A stretch of 64,000 nt of DNA from Albifimbria verrucaria (GCA_020081605.1 JAHREC010000018.1:1240001-1304000); one strand, 5' to 3'; numbered from the stretch's first letter, positions 1-12,036 are shown. Numbers and translations are program-made. Notes: a model not told the origin generated them from the sequence alone.

Positions 1-1
1 C

Positions 2-3000
2 CAGAGCAGCACGACTGGTTCTAGCATGTTTGGTAACACGAACAACAACACCGCCACCACCGGGTTTGGTGCTTCAGGTAAGCTTCGATTCGGCAAATCC
101 ACGTACATGTCTGTGCTAACAACTGATTAGGAGGAGGCTTTGGCAATACTGCGAATAGCGCTTTCGGCAGCAAGCCTGCGTTCGGTGCGGGCACGACGGG
201 CACCACTGGACTATTCGGAGGTGGAGCGAACAACACTGCCCAAACAAACACCTCTACCTTCGGCGGTTTTGGGGCCGGCAACACCACTTCCGCATTCGGT
301 GGTGGTAGCAACACCACCGGTGGCCTCTTCGGCAGCAGCGCTGCCAAACCTGGATTCGGTGCTACGGGCACGACCGGTGGCAACCTCTTTGGTGGCGGCG
401 GCACTGCTACCACCACCAACACGGGATTCGGTGCTGGTGGATTCGGCGCAACAGCCAACACTGGCCTCGGTGCTACCGGCGGTGACCCTCCCGGCACTGG
501 CGTAACACCCTTCCAAGCGTTCACAGAGAAGGAACCGAACAGCACCTCAAACCAGTCCAACGCTTTCCAGAATATCCTTTTCCAGGACCCCTACAAGAAA
601 TGGTCAGCGGAGGAGCTCCGGCTGGTGGATTATGCCCAGGGACGACGTCAAGGCAATGGCAGCGGAGCTGGTGGCTTTGGAACAACTTCTGGCTTTGGAG
701 GCTTCGGAGCGACGCAGCAGACTGGAACTGGTTTCGGGGCCACTAACACAGGCGGCACTGGCCTCTTCGGAGCGAACAACACTGCCAACACCAATACGAC
801 AAGCACTCCTTCGGAGGAGGTGGCTTCGGTGCCAACACTAACACTGCCACTAATACCACTGGTGGACTATTCGGTGCCAAGCCTGCTGGAAACACCTTGT
901 TCGGAAACAACACTCAAACTCAGCAGACCGGTGGCGCTTTCGGCACTGGCACAGGTACCGGGTTCGGTGCTACCGCCAACACCGGTACTGGTTTCGGCCA
1001 ATCTGGCGGTACCGGCTTATTTGGAGCCAATAACCAGGCCCAGAAACCTGCTACAACCGGCTTCAGCTTCGGAAACAACGCCAACACGACTAACCAGCCG
1101 TCAGCATTTGGCGGAGGTACGACCAACGCATTTGGTGCAAACAACAACCAAACGGGCGGCACTGGTCTCTTTGGCAACACCAACAACCAGACGGCTGGTA
1201 CTGGTGGGCTCTTTGGAAATACCCAACAGCCGCAGCAGCAGGCTGGTACTGGTAATGCCTTCGGTGGCTTTGGCCAGCAGAACCAAACTCAGCAGGCCGG
1301 AACAGGCCTCTTCGGAGCTGCCCAGGCAAAGCCTGCTGGCACAGGCCTGTTTGGAGCTAGTACTACGGCTCCGGCTGCTGGCACTGGGCTATTCGGGAAC
1401 ACCAACAATCAGCAGCAAACCACGAACGCGTTTGGTGGAGGTGCCGCAGCTGGCACTGGATTGTTCGGGGCTGCTAAGCCTGCTACTGGTACTGGATCTT
1501 TGTTTGGCCAGAGTAACCCTGCTCAAGCTGGTGGCGCTGGAACTGGTCTTTTGGAGGCCTCGGAAACAACAACCAGCCCCAGCAATCAGCCGGTACGGGC
1601 TTGTTTGGAGGTGCCAACCAGCAACAAAAGCCGGGTCTCTTCGGAAGCTCTGCCCCAGCTTCTGGCGGTCTCTTTGGAGGCCAGGCCACCCAGAACCAAG
1701 GTTTGTCGTTTGGCAACTCTACAAACCAACAGCAGTCTTCTGGCTTTGGCAACTCGCTTCTTGGCAATTCCCAACAATCGAATAGTGCTCCTCAAGGCCT
1801 AACTGCCAACCTGAATGATGTCTCGGCTTACGGATCACCTCTCTCTTTGCAGGCGTTGGTGGCAACGAAACGCCAAACCCAGGACCTCTTGCAACTCCTG
1901 TCAACGGCAGTAACAAACCTAGGCGTGGTTCGGTTCTCCCACTCTATAAATTGGCCCCTTCGACTTCATCGCGATTTGCTACTCCTCAGAAGCGAGGTTT
2001 CGGTTTCTCCTACAGCACCTACGGCACCCCTGGAGGCAGCCCAGCGAGCAGCATCTCCAGCACTCCTGGCACTCTCGGACGTAGTTTGCTGGGTTCCAGC
2101 GTTGGTGGTGGCTTGAGCAAGAGCATCTCAGCCAGCAACTTGCGTCGCAGCTACAACACTGAGGACAGCATTCTTGCACCTGGTGCTTTCTCTGCTAGCT
2201 CTGCGCCAAGGCTGTACGGTAGCACTGGCTCCAAGAAGCTGGTCATCAACCGAGAGATCCGAAGTGACCTGTTCTCGACCCCTCAGAAAGACAGGCTTGG
2301 CGCTGATAGCAACACAGGCTCGCGCAAACTCACAAAGCGTGTTAGCTTCGATACCAGCAATGTCGATAACGAGGAGGGCACACCTGTTCGCGCCCTACCG
2401 GCACCTGAGGATACTCCTGGCTCTCAAGGAGACGAAACCCCCGCCAATCAAGGTCTTCGAACGGAGTTAATGGCTCTAAGGTGACCGATGTGGAGCAGGG
2501 TAAGCCTAAGGAGCTGACCATTGTGCACGAGGAGGATCAGACTGCTACCCCCGAGCCTCAGCTCGCCGATGGATTCGATAATGCTCCCGGAGCCTACTGG
2601 ATGCGACCTACCTATGAAGAGTTGCAGGCTATGAACCGAGTGCAGCGCCAGAAGGTTGATGGCTTTACTGTCGGACGCGAGAACGTTGGATCTATTACCT
2701 TCAAGGTTCCAGTTGACATCAGCACAATTGACATCGATGAGATTTGTGGCGGGATTATCGAACTCGTTACTCGATCGGCAACTGTCTACCCCGTCTCCGC
2801 TAAGAAGCCACCTGTTGGAAAGGGTCTCAACGTGCCGGCTAGAATCTCCCTGGAGCAGTCTTGGCCTCGCAGCAGTCGCGATAAGCGTATAACAAGCGAT
2901 CCTAAGCGCCTGAGGAAGCACATTGAGAAGCTCAAGCTCATCCCAGACACAACCTTCGAGAGCTACGATAAAGATACCGGTATCTGGACCTTCTCCGTGG

Positions 3001-5989
3001 AGCATTTCACTACCTACGGCTTGGACGACTCGGATGAGGATTCTGATGAAGGCGACATCGAGATGGAGCAGTCAATGGCGACTCCTAACTTTGCAGACTC
3101 GCAGCAGTCGGGCTCAGACGAGCTTTCCGACTCCCCATGGAGGATGACACCTTCAACTTCAAACAAAGAAGAGGCCTGCCTGGAGGGTTTGACGAACAGG
3201 AAGATGTCTATGGCGTTGTTGCTACCAAGCCACAGTCTTTTTAGGGATTAGCTCCGCGGATTCGGCACCCAACGATGTCCACCTCTCGCTCGACGCCGAG
3301 GGAGGTGATATGGGTGAAGAATATGAACTGTCTGACGATGAGGACATGGCGACCTCACCGGTTGGACAGCATCTTGCCGCGGAGCTCGAAGAGCTTTCGC
3401 CTGAAGACGAGCTGGAGGCCAAGCGAACTACACCGGGAGGTGTCCTCCGAGCTAGGATGCGAGCCATGAAGGACTCGGTTGGTCCCGTCAGATTGGAGGT
3501 TGCTGACGGTGATGACTGGATGGAGATGCTGCGGAAGACTGTCAGCCCTGTCAAGAGGGACCGTCAACTCCTCAAGGAGCTCAATGATTCACCCTCAAGA
3601 CAGACGGGCAAGCTCATTGACTTCGACAATGACGGCCCAGAAGAGAGTTTCAAGTCATCTGCTTGGAAAAGAAGTACGATGCGGGATAAAATCGAGGGGT
3701 TGGCTGCCAACCAACAGTTTGGTAGAGATAATGGGCGTGGGTTTGCGACAAGTATTGACTTGATGAACTCTCTGTTTGAGAAACCTCGGCCAGCTGTGCC
3801 GAATGTTTCTGTTTCGGTCTCGAAAGGATTTCCAAAGGTCGGTACCCTGGTTAATGTCTAAGAGCATGTATGAATGGCTGGGCTCTAGCTCATGTATTCT
3901 CGCTTGAATATACACGCAATACTAAATTATTTTCTTACAACAGTGGCCCTACGAACGTCAAGACAAAACTCTAACTATTGATGAGAGTGAGCGAACTTTC
4001 CATGAAGCTGGCCGCCCCAGTTGGGGACCCGATGAAGTCCTTGTCATCACGAGATCCAACGACAAGACAAGACGCCGAGCCCCGTGACACAGGAGACATT
4101 CTTTCGTTCCAAAGCCCAGCATCCAAACAACTAGGCAGGAGCTACGCCTAGCGCGATTGTCTGCTGAGGTTTGTCTCACATGATGAATACAATGTGGTTT
4201 TTACTAACAAAGTGCAGTCTTCAAAGAAGTTTCTTCGTACCCAGGACCGGTTGACAGAAATTCAGTTTGTCAATGGCGTTCCTATGGCTACCTTGCACGC
4301 AAAGAAGTTGAAGGAGGTTTTCCACGGACAAGACATGAACAATCCTGCTAGCATCCATGAGAAGCAGGTCTGGGAGCTTGCAAGCATTCTTTTCGACGAT
4401 ATCTCCGAAACAGGTTTACCTGAGGCCGACCGAGCTCTCCGAAAGGCCAAACTATCACAGTACTGGACTGATTTGGTTGAGCAAGCTTCTAACATTGCCA
4501 TTGGTCTAGCAGCCTCCAGCGAAGAGAAGGCTGTAGCTTGCCTTGCTGGCCATCGCATTGCCGACGCTTGCAAGTATTTGCTCGAGGGCAAGAACTTCCG
4601 CCTGGGAACATTGGTCGCGCTCATTGGCTCCGATGATGCCGCCAAGAAGGATATTAAGGAGCAAATTAAGGCATGGCATGATTCGAAGGTGCTGTCCGAG
4701 TTTTCCGAAGCGATACGTACTATCTACGAACTCCTAGGCGGAAACGTTAGCGTCTGCGAAGGCATGAAGAGCGTGCCTGCTGAGGATCGCATGGACTCGT
4801 TTGTTATTTCGAAGAAGTTTGGATTGGACTGGAAGCAGGCGTTTGGTTTGCGACTTTGGTATGCCATCTCGAAGAACGAAGACCTGGCAGCCGCAGTTCG
4901 CAAGTACAAGCAGGATATTGACCAGGATAAGGAGGATCTTCCACGACCATGGTATGCCGAGCATGGCATCAAGCCCCTCTGGGATGACAAGAACACAGCC
5001 AGCAGACAGGACCTTCTCTGGGGCCTACTCAGCTGTACGCCAACGAGGACACCGACCTAGGAAGTGTTCTTCAGCCGGAGAACTCGCAGCTGTCGCCTCT
5101 CGATATGAGATTGTCGTGGCAGCTTGGTCTTGCGCTATCATCCACTGGGCGTGTCTCTTACGGCCAGAATGGTTCGCAGAAGGCGGATGCAGCAACCTTG
5201 GCCTACGCTACCCAACTCACTAGTGCTGGGGAGTGGCTTGATGCAGTTTTTGTTCTCCTCCATCTGCATGACGCTACTGTGCGCACCAAGGCTGTCCAGG
5301 AGCATCTCTGCCGCCACGCTGCATTGATCGGAACCGAGAACGGCTCCAACTTCTCTACCCTGACAGAGAAGTTCCGCATCCCCGCACAATGGGTGTGGCA
5401 GGCGCTGGCATTGTACATGCGAAGCGTCAAGAAAGATGCTTCGGCTGAGGTGCAATGTCTTCTACGGGCCGAGTTGTTCGTGGAAGCTCACCGGGTGCTG
5501 GTCCAGCAGGTGGCACCTATGGCAATCATCGAGCGCGACTATATTAGCTTGTCTAATCTCATTGCCCAATTCCAGGGACGACCAGATGCCATTGCCGACT
5601 GGTCACTTGGTGGTGAGATCTATAGCCACTTCCTGACCTTGGTGCAACACCGGACGAAGGAGAGTCCGTGTCTTCGGACATTCTTGAAAGGTTACTGGCA
5701 GGGCTACACGCCATGCACGAAAATGGAACCGATGGCGATGTGGTGCGGTATGCGGCTGTCTCCGATATGGCAGACAGAAACTGCCAAGGAGATCATCAAG
5801 CAGAGCAAGCAGAAGCAGGTAAGCTTTGAGACCGTGGACCTTGGTTTCTTGACATGTAGCTAACAAAACTTTTCCCAGGACAATGACTTGCGATCAAGAA
5901 TCCTATCACTGCCACTCACCCAAGACCGTCTGCTGTCATACTCGGTGGATCTTGGCCTGAGCCGGTTCAGAGAAATTGTATCCCACTAG
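2..5989 (+). CDS. Nucleoporin NUP98-96 (fungal Nup145/Nup189/SonB type), 5' partial
   Basis: Precursor of two nuclear pore proteins: an N-terminal FG nucleoporin (Nup98/Nup145N) and a scaffold nucleoporin (Nup96/Nup145C) of the Y-complex. The reading frame is already open at base 2, so the true start may lie upstream; the first ATG is at 26. Order seen: GLFG/FG repeats; a GLEBS-like Gle2/Rae1-binding stretch at about 505-660 (AFQNILFQDPYKKW, then EELRLVDYAQGRR); more FG repeats to about 1800; the autopeptidase domain at about 2560-3030 ending EHFTTYGL; an acidic linker; then the helical Nup96 region from about 4218. Introns: 78-130, 3838-3943, 4169-4217 and 5819-5878. Frame breaks near 807, 1549-1552, 1838, 2430, 3133-3136, 3238-3242, 4100, 5027, 5663 and 5783; most are fixed by one base in a homopolymer. 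Stop at 5987-5989. The identification is firm; the exact protein sequence is not. Confidence 0.93.
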
Positions 5990-6382
5990 GGCTGGGAACT
6001 GATGGACGATGTGTTTAGTATAATGAAAACAGGGAGGAAAGTTAGCTGGGGCAGTGTTTGAGTAGGATCGGTGACTGAAGAAAGGTGTGAATAACAGAAA
6101 GCAGAAGCAGACATGCATGACGAGTGACGGAGGCTTTCGAAATGGTGTAGGAATGGAACTTATTTAGTAAATTTAGGATTACGTAGCTAGACAATCAGAT
6201 CATCAGCCTTGCTGGGTTGAGACGAAACCTGCGTTCCATTGAAGTCTGAGTGATGTGTAGCTGAAATATCATTTTGGAAATTGTCAAGATTTTGTTTTAT
6301 GAGAATGTTACATTGGAACTTTTATAATGACCGACTGACTCTCCTTCCGTAGGCGTACGTTGTTGACTCGTACTTAGTCTTA
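5990..6382. other. Intergenic, NUP98-96 3' region and SET-gene promoter
   Basis: Tandem genes on the same strand flank this stretch. It is AT-rich and holds no ORF or RNA gene that I can recognise. Confidence 0.6.
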
Positions 6383-7111
6383 GTGGTGGTGGCAGCTCAA
6401 AAGTTGGTGGTTGATATCGATGGTTCAAATATCACGAATTTACGGAATCTAAATCTTGGCTTTCACAGAAACTCGACATTCACCACACCTGGCCCATGGA
6501 TACGACACCTCAACCACAATGTCAAGCCCAAGAACTGGCCCGACTCGTTTCCTTATCTGAAAGCCCCTCTCCACTCCAAAGAGCTCTCACCGGCACAAAT
6601 CCAATGCATCCGGACCAAACCACCTCCAGAAGCATCCATCCCAGCCGCACCCGCCTCATCCACGCTCACGCCCTCGCCACTCGTGCGGATCCAGAAGATC
6701 CAGGAACCGACGCACCCGGCCTACGGGCAGCACGGGCTCTTCGCGGCGCAGCACCTGCGGCCGGGCACGCTCATCGTCGCGTACTTGGGCCGGGTGCACG
6801 GCGGGTCCGGTGTGGGCACGGCGCCGGACAGCGACTACGACCTGTGGCTGGACCGCGAGGCCGACGTGGCCGTGGATGCCGCGCGCCAGGGCAACGAGGC
6901 GCGCTTTGTGAACGACTACCGCGGTGTGCGGGAGCGTGCCAACGCCGAGTTTTCCAACGTCTGGTGCGAGCGCTGGGGCGAACTGTGCGTGGGCATCTGG
7001 GTCCTGGGCCAGGGAAAGAAAGACAAGGGCGGCGGCGGCGGCATCAAGAAGGGCGAGGAGATCCTCGTGAGCTACGGAAAGGGTTTCTGGGATGAGAGAA
7101 AAGCAGAGTAG
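6383..7111 (+). CDS. SET-domain protein (lysine methyltransferase-like)
   Basis: Single-exon, 242-residue protein. The C-terminal half reads as a compact SET domain: HGLFAAQHLRPGTLIVAYLG (the G-x-G-like entry strand), then GNEARFVNDYRG (equivalent of the RFINH motif), and EEILVSYGKGFW (equivalent of the closing Y-x-Y/F-G motif). The segment VKPKNWPDSFPYLKAPLHS upstream is typical of a fungus-specific family of short SET proteins. Substrate unknown. There are no pre- or post-SET cysteine clusters, so a histone target cannot be assumed. The DNA from 6700 to 7080 is distinctly GC-rich. The ATG at 6383 opens the whole frame; a later start is possible because residues 1-35 look poorly constrained. 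This is one of few genes here without a frame break. Confidence 0.75.
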   Translation: MVVAAQKLVVDIDGSNITNLRNLNLGFHRNSTFTTPGPWIRHLNHNVKPKNWPDSFPYLKAPLHSKELSPAQIQCIRTKPPPEASIPAAPASSTLTPSPLVRIQKIQEPTHPAYGQHGLFAAQHLRPGTLIVAYLGRVHGGSGVGTAPDSDYDLWLDREADVAVDAARQGNEARFVNDYRGVRERANAEFSNVWCERWGELCVGIWVLGQGKKDKGGGGGIKKGEEILVSYGKGFWDERKAE

Positions 7112-7423
7112 GAGGCTTCATCAACGGTGGCAAGCCATCCCCAACCAGCAGCCAGCATCGCACATCCAAGGGAAACTCGAGAGTGACCCTAAGTTGAATT
7201 AATTAAAGACACTTTATATAAGACCTCCCGTTGACTTCTCTGAGTGAAGCGGTCTTCCATCATTGTCTAGAACAGAGCAAGTGACGTGAGAAATGCCGAG
7301 CTCGTATCTTACAAAACGCAGAAGCTCAATAATCAAACAATTGCTTTCCCACGCTAAATGCCATTTCATTGAATATCCATCGCCCAACGCCGCCAATATA
7401 TCACCTCGTTTCATCGAGCACCA
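7112..7423. other. Convergent intergenic region
   Basis: Shared 3' region of the SET-domain gene (+) and the histone acetyltransferase gene (-). No coding or RNA signal was seen. Confidence 0.6.
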
Positions 7424-10400
7424 CTAGCTTCCGGAACCGTCGTCCGTTTCGCCCTCTGCGTCTTCGTCATCCCCGTTCTCCGCCTTGAGATTGGCTGCTT
7501 TGATCGTCGACGCCGACACCATCACTTGCACCTCGTCCTGCGCAGGCTTCTGTTCCGGTGACAAGACGGCGGTGTCCGGGTCGCCCTCGGTGACGACGTG
7601 CAACCGCCCCTGTTTCTCCAGCCAACCCGGCGGTAGGCCTGGTCCACTGTCCGCGTTTCCGTAGTCCGACTTCTTTGTTCCCTTAGGCCAACGGCCCGGA
7701 CCACGGCCAGTGCCGCCCGACTTGCGCCGCGACGAGCTTGTCTTTGGCCGCGAGGTGCTGGGACGGCGGCTGCTCCCACTTGGCCTCTTCGGCCGCGAGG
7801 CGGTGCTCACGGTCCTGACCACTGGGGGCGGCTAATGCTGTGTCTATTGCGGTCTGCGCGTCGTCCACCGGCAATCGGAGGGTATACCTCGAAACGGGTT
7901 GGTGGGATACCAGCATATGGGGTAGCCCATGTGTCTTCCACTTCTGCCCTTGCGTCGCTGGTGGCCGCGTCCTCTGGGGTAAAATTCTCCTTATCCTCGA
8001 CACCAGGCTTCTCAATGGATTTGACAGGTGCCAGCTCTTGTTCCTCGCCGGCATCGCCTGACTCCACAGCCATATCGTTATCCGAATCAAGAGCCGCATC
8101 GGTATCTCCGTTGGTTATGGGCTGTGTTTCTGTCTCTGCCGAATTTGAGCTTTCTTGTACCCTTGCCTCGTCTTCTTCTCGAGGCGCTATAGTGTTAATT
8201 GGAGGGCCAAGCTCGAAGTTAACGGCATTGCTCCGTCCCATCACGTAAGGTGTCCAAGCCAATGCTTCGGGCTTCAGCTGAACATATCCTTTACCCTCCC
8301 ACTTCTCCACGTATTGGCGACAGTATTCGACATCAACACGAAAAGCATAAAGCTTCGTCTGTGGATCTCGTACCAAAGCTCTTAAGCCTTCCAGGGCGGA
8401 AATGACGTCGTCTGGTGTCATCCCTGTGTCGTCTGATATGCGCTTCAAGCTCAAACCCTCCTTCTTATAATCTTCTGATTCGACGGCATTGATGAAATAA
8501 CGACACATAATCAACCGCCAATAGTTACGATAAGAGACCAGCCCCATGTCTGAAAGCGGTTTCTCAGGAGATCCCGTCTTTTCTTCCACACGAGTGAGAA
8601 GATATGAAAAGTCGATGAGAAGATTGCCATATCCCTTGCGCTGGTGTATAGGAAGGGTAAGAATGCACGAAACGTTGTTTTGGCTGCTTGCCCGTTTCTC
8701 TTTCGAAAAGTAACCAACGAAGTGATAGCCAGTGTCGTCGTATTCGCAGAGCACATAGAACAAGAACGGCTCAACGTCGTAGTATAGTGTTTTTGATCCC
8801 AAAAACAGCTTGGCCAGAAGACACAAGTTCTGGCAGTAAACTGGATTCTTGCGACCATCCACCTCAAATACAGACACTGATTGATGTCGGTAAATCTCAT
8901 CGCCGGGAGGATGCTTTGCTGCGCATTTGAGCTTGTGGCGCCATGCAACATAATCCGAGTTCATGTACTTCAGGCAGAATTCGCAGATATAAAGCACGCG
9001 ATTTCTGCTGTACTCAGCAGGATACGGTGCCGCGTACCATGTATCAATCTCCCAACCTCCGAATTCAATGCATTCTATTTGACTCCCGTTGTCGCTGTTC
9101 TTCTTCGACTTTCGAGTAGGCACTTCGGCCTCATTCTGCATTGCAATCACACGAGCCCTCCACTCATCTTCGGCCTTTTGCTTGGCCTGGTCAAAGCGCC
9201 GGCGATCCTCGTGCATTGGGATTGTTTTAGATGTGTCGGCCTCCACTTCTGTAAGTATCCCACCGTATGGCTTTCCTTTAAGCTCGTCCGTTTCTTTGTC
9301 GAAGAAGGAATAGAAAGGCTGGGAGTAGGATTCGGATGTGAAGGGCGTGTGGAGGATCGGAGCTGGGGTAGCAACGACCTTGGGAGTGGCAGCTGGCCGT
9401 GGTGCGCGAGGAGTTGCCGTGTTGTTTCGCTTCTTGTCGCGTTTTCTGCGCGAGAGGACCTCCTTCAGGTTTCCCGATCGCACGTGGATCTTAAGCACCA
9501 GAGAGGTACGGGAGCGTTTCTCAACTGTCACCGGAGGGGCCGTGCCACTTTCAGACGCATCGCTCGCGCAGAGGGCACCCGCGTGGGCTCGTTTGATTGG
9601 CCATCCTCCTCCGCCGAGTTTCCGTCTTCATCTGCATGCGCCGGGCGATTGATTGATAAGTTGCGACGTCGCTTCCTAGAGGATACCACGACGTCTTCTG
9701 CGTCTACTGAGGATGTCTTTCGCTTCCGCAGGAGATGAGAGCCATCAAGGGGTCATCCTCCAAAACCAGCTCCTCAAAGACAGAATGGGCATCAGATTCG
9801 GCGTTGCCGTGCTGAACTGCCAATAGATCACGAGGTATGTCAGACAGGTTCAGCGTTGGTTTGTCATTCTCTTCCGATTTGGCGGCATCTTCATCCTCCT
9901 CCTCTCCTTCCTCGTCGTCTCTGTCGTTTTCCAAGTCCGAGTCTTCAGTGTAGCATTCGGGACACTTCCAGTGTTTCGGGTCTGCCTAGTCAGTCACCCG
10001 TCTGTCACTCTGTGCTCAAAGCACTTACCATTGCGCTCGCTCATGGCGGCAGCTTCTCGAGCACACTGTTGATGCGCTAAGTTTTGTCAATGTGGTGTTC
10101 AGCATTGCCAGGCGGGATCACTAACCATTGTCTCCGCATCCCTGACATGTCAAGAATGCCTCGAAATCCTCGCTTGGATCATGTTCCTCGTCTTGCTTGC
10201 AGAAGGCACAGGTATTAGTCGGGCCAGTCTCTGAATCGTCGTCCTCTTCATCGGCACCATCGGCACCATCCCAAGCGGCCCCTTCCTCGTCCTCAGACTC
10301 TTCATCACCGTCGCTTGGAGGCTCGGACACGTCGCTCTCCTCATCTTCATCCTCTGAATCACCGGGTTTGATCTTGACTGCACCAACGCCTTCCCCATCG

Positions 10401-10747
10401 TCGTCTTCTCCCTCGGCATCTTCATCATCATCAACATCGTCGTCGTCATCATCGTCACGACGCGCTCCGCTAACGGCCGTCTTTTGGTTTCCGTATGTAT
10501 TGTCGACTTCTCCTTCCGCATCTTCGTCGACCTCTTCTCCGGACGCGTCTCGGTCGCTAAAGCTGTCGTAGTCTTCATCTGCACTAGATTTCTCCCCACT
10601 CGACACCATGTCACGGTCTGACAAATGCGACGCAGCGTTGATTGTAGAACCGTCCGCCCCTGTGTCTGCTGTTTCGTACTCGGCGCCTTCCTCGGAGAGC
10701 AAGACGCTCTGTTGAAGCTCCTCTTCCATGGCTTGTGCGCTCGCCAT
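7424..10747 (-). CDS. MYST histone acetyltransferase with N-terminal PHD finger (Sas3 type)
   Basis: Acetylates histone tails, by family most likely H3 in a NuA3-like complex. Reading down the minus strand from ATG 10747 (an upstream in-frame ATG lies at 10771): a very acidic low-complexity N-terminus; a PHD finger assembled across two introns (C-x2-C in CAFC, C-x2-C in CQGC, then AHQQC and WKCPEC); a basic linker; and the MYST domain. The MYST domain shows the C2HC finger (CEFC...H...C), catalytic Cys in NVSCILTLP, the acetyl-CoA loop QRKGYGNLL and the conserved SPEKPLSDMG. An acidic C-terminal tail of about 200 residues ends at 7424. No chromodomain is present, which argues against Esa1. 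Introns lie near 10080-10125 and 9987-10030. Frame breaks sit in G runs at 7824-7828, 9536-9539 and 9749-9752; each is repaired by one base. Confidence 0.9.
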
Positions 10748-11386
10748 TGTTACCTCCTCGTCCTGCTGCAAATTCGAGGAACTCGTATCCCGTTTGGCAT
10801 ATCGATCAAGCTAGGGGTTGCGTGGAAGGGTTGCAGCAAGTCAGGTTGAATCTGGTGATTTGCATAGCGCTGCCTGGGATTCAGGGAGCTGTCGCGGAAC
10901 CGACACTCAGCTGGAGATATGTTAGATAGGGACGAACAAGCACATGGTTCACAGGACTAACCTAAGGATCGTAGGGAAGCACGATATCTGTACAGATGCG
11001 ATGCCTACACTCAACGAAGTACACAGTGAGCAAGCGCGTCGCTATCAACCAAGCTCGCGGCGGCGTGTCACAGTGTGTGCGACAACCGCCGACGTGTTTC
11101 ATTGGGCGCTTTCCTATGTTTCACAGTGTGCGTAGCATGCTCCCTTACTGTAGATGGGTAGCAGGGTGCTGGTCGGCAGTGGGACTTGTTGCCTTAGGCC
11201 GAAGTTTATCCATCAATTGACTCGATTGGCACGTCGTGAGCTTCCGAACCAAGCTCTGTCGTCAGTTACTGGTCCTCCGACATTGGGCAAATCGCACAGC
11301 AACCGGCCAATTCGAGCCCAGCTTTACTCTACCACCTCACAAGCGCCATATAATTGCGAGTCCGCTTTGGCGGCACCGATACAGCC
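10748..11386. promoter_or_regulatory. Divergent promoter between SAS3-like and NDUFA1 genes with CCAAT boxes
   Basis: About 640 bp separate the two start codons. ATTGG (inverted CCAAT) occurs at 11101-11105, 11225-11229 and 11282-11286, and CCAAT at 11307-11311. CCAAT is the site of the fungal HAP complex, which controls respiratory genes. That fits the complex I gene starting at 11387, but binding is an inference. Confidence 0.45.
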
Positions 11387-11867
11387 ATGCCGCTTCCGTT
11401 CGAGGCCCTTCTCCCCTACGCCATCATGGTTGGCGTACGTTGACTCACACGACCACTCCAGCATATCGCGACTCCGGGCTGACGATGATGTAGATGTTTG
11501 GCGTGACGGGTACTGGTTTTGCCATGTTCAAGACCTGGCAGAACGAGGGCAAGCGTCCCCGATACTCTCTGGACCAGTGGGACAAGGTATGTACCCGCCA
11601 ATCTTCAAGTCTGTTCATCAAGCTAACCATTTCACAGCAAAGTACGTCGACGTTATTGCAGAATTCGAGTCTCTACCACGGTACTAACAAAAATTTACAG
11701 TGATGGCCCGCGACCGACGACTTACCGGGACGATGAGAGGGCAGACAGACCAAGCAGAGGCACCGCCCGGCTTCGAGTTCAGCAACGGTTGGAAGGCATG
11801 TTTACACCTAACTGCTGTCAAAGCTTGATACTAACAGGCTGTGTAGCTGGAGAAGCGCTATACATAG
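11387..11867 (+). CDS. NADH:ubiquinone oxidoreductase MWFE/NDUFA1-type subunit
   Basis: Small single-pass membrane subunit of mitochondrial complex I; the joined exons give 86 residues, the usual size. The protein begins MPLPFEALLPYAIMVG, followed by MFGVTGTGFAMFK, RYSLDQWDK, QMMARDRRLTG and APPGFEFSNGWKLEKRYT, which matches the fungal family throughout. Exons: 11387-11434, 11494-11586, 11638-11641, 11701-11795 and 11847-11867. The third exon is only 4 nt (CAAA) and is needed to give the conserved QMM before ARDRRLTG. Introns 1-3 are GT-AG; intron 4 (11796-11846) starts GCATGT, a GC-AG intron with a CTAAC branch site. The sum of exons is 261 nt, an exact multiple of three, with no frame break. 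The transmembrane helix is residues 8-27. Confidence 0.92.
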
Positions 11868-12036
11868 ACTTCGGATGCAATGACTGGGTCAACAATCGCC
11901 TCGTGTCACGAGACACATGTACATATATACTTGCGCATCCTTTGGGTCTAGAAATCAGAAGCTTCCGCCTAACACGAAATGTTGAAAAGATGATAATCAC
12001 ATGGCTCTTGATAGAGATGACGGCAGGTGACTGACT

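Noticed and set aside
21..560. Long minus-strand ORF over the FG repeats
   Set aside because: It is the antisense shadow of Gly/Phe/Asn-rich codons of NUP98; the Pro/Val-rich product has no family features.
10197..10571. Plus-strand Ser-rich ORF
   Set aside because: Antisense of the acidic N-terminus of the MYST gene.
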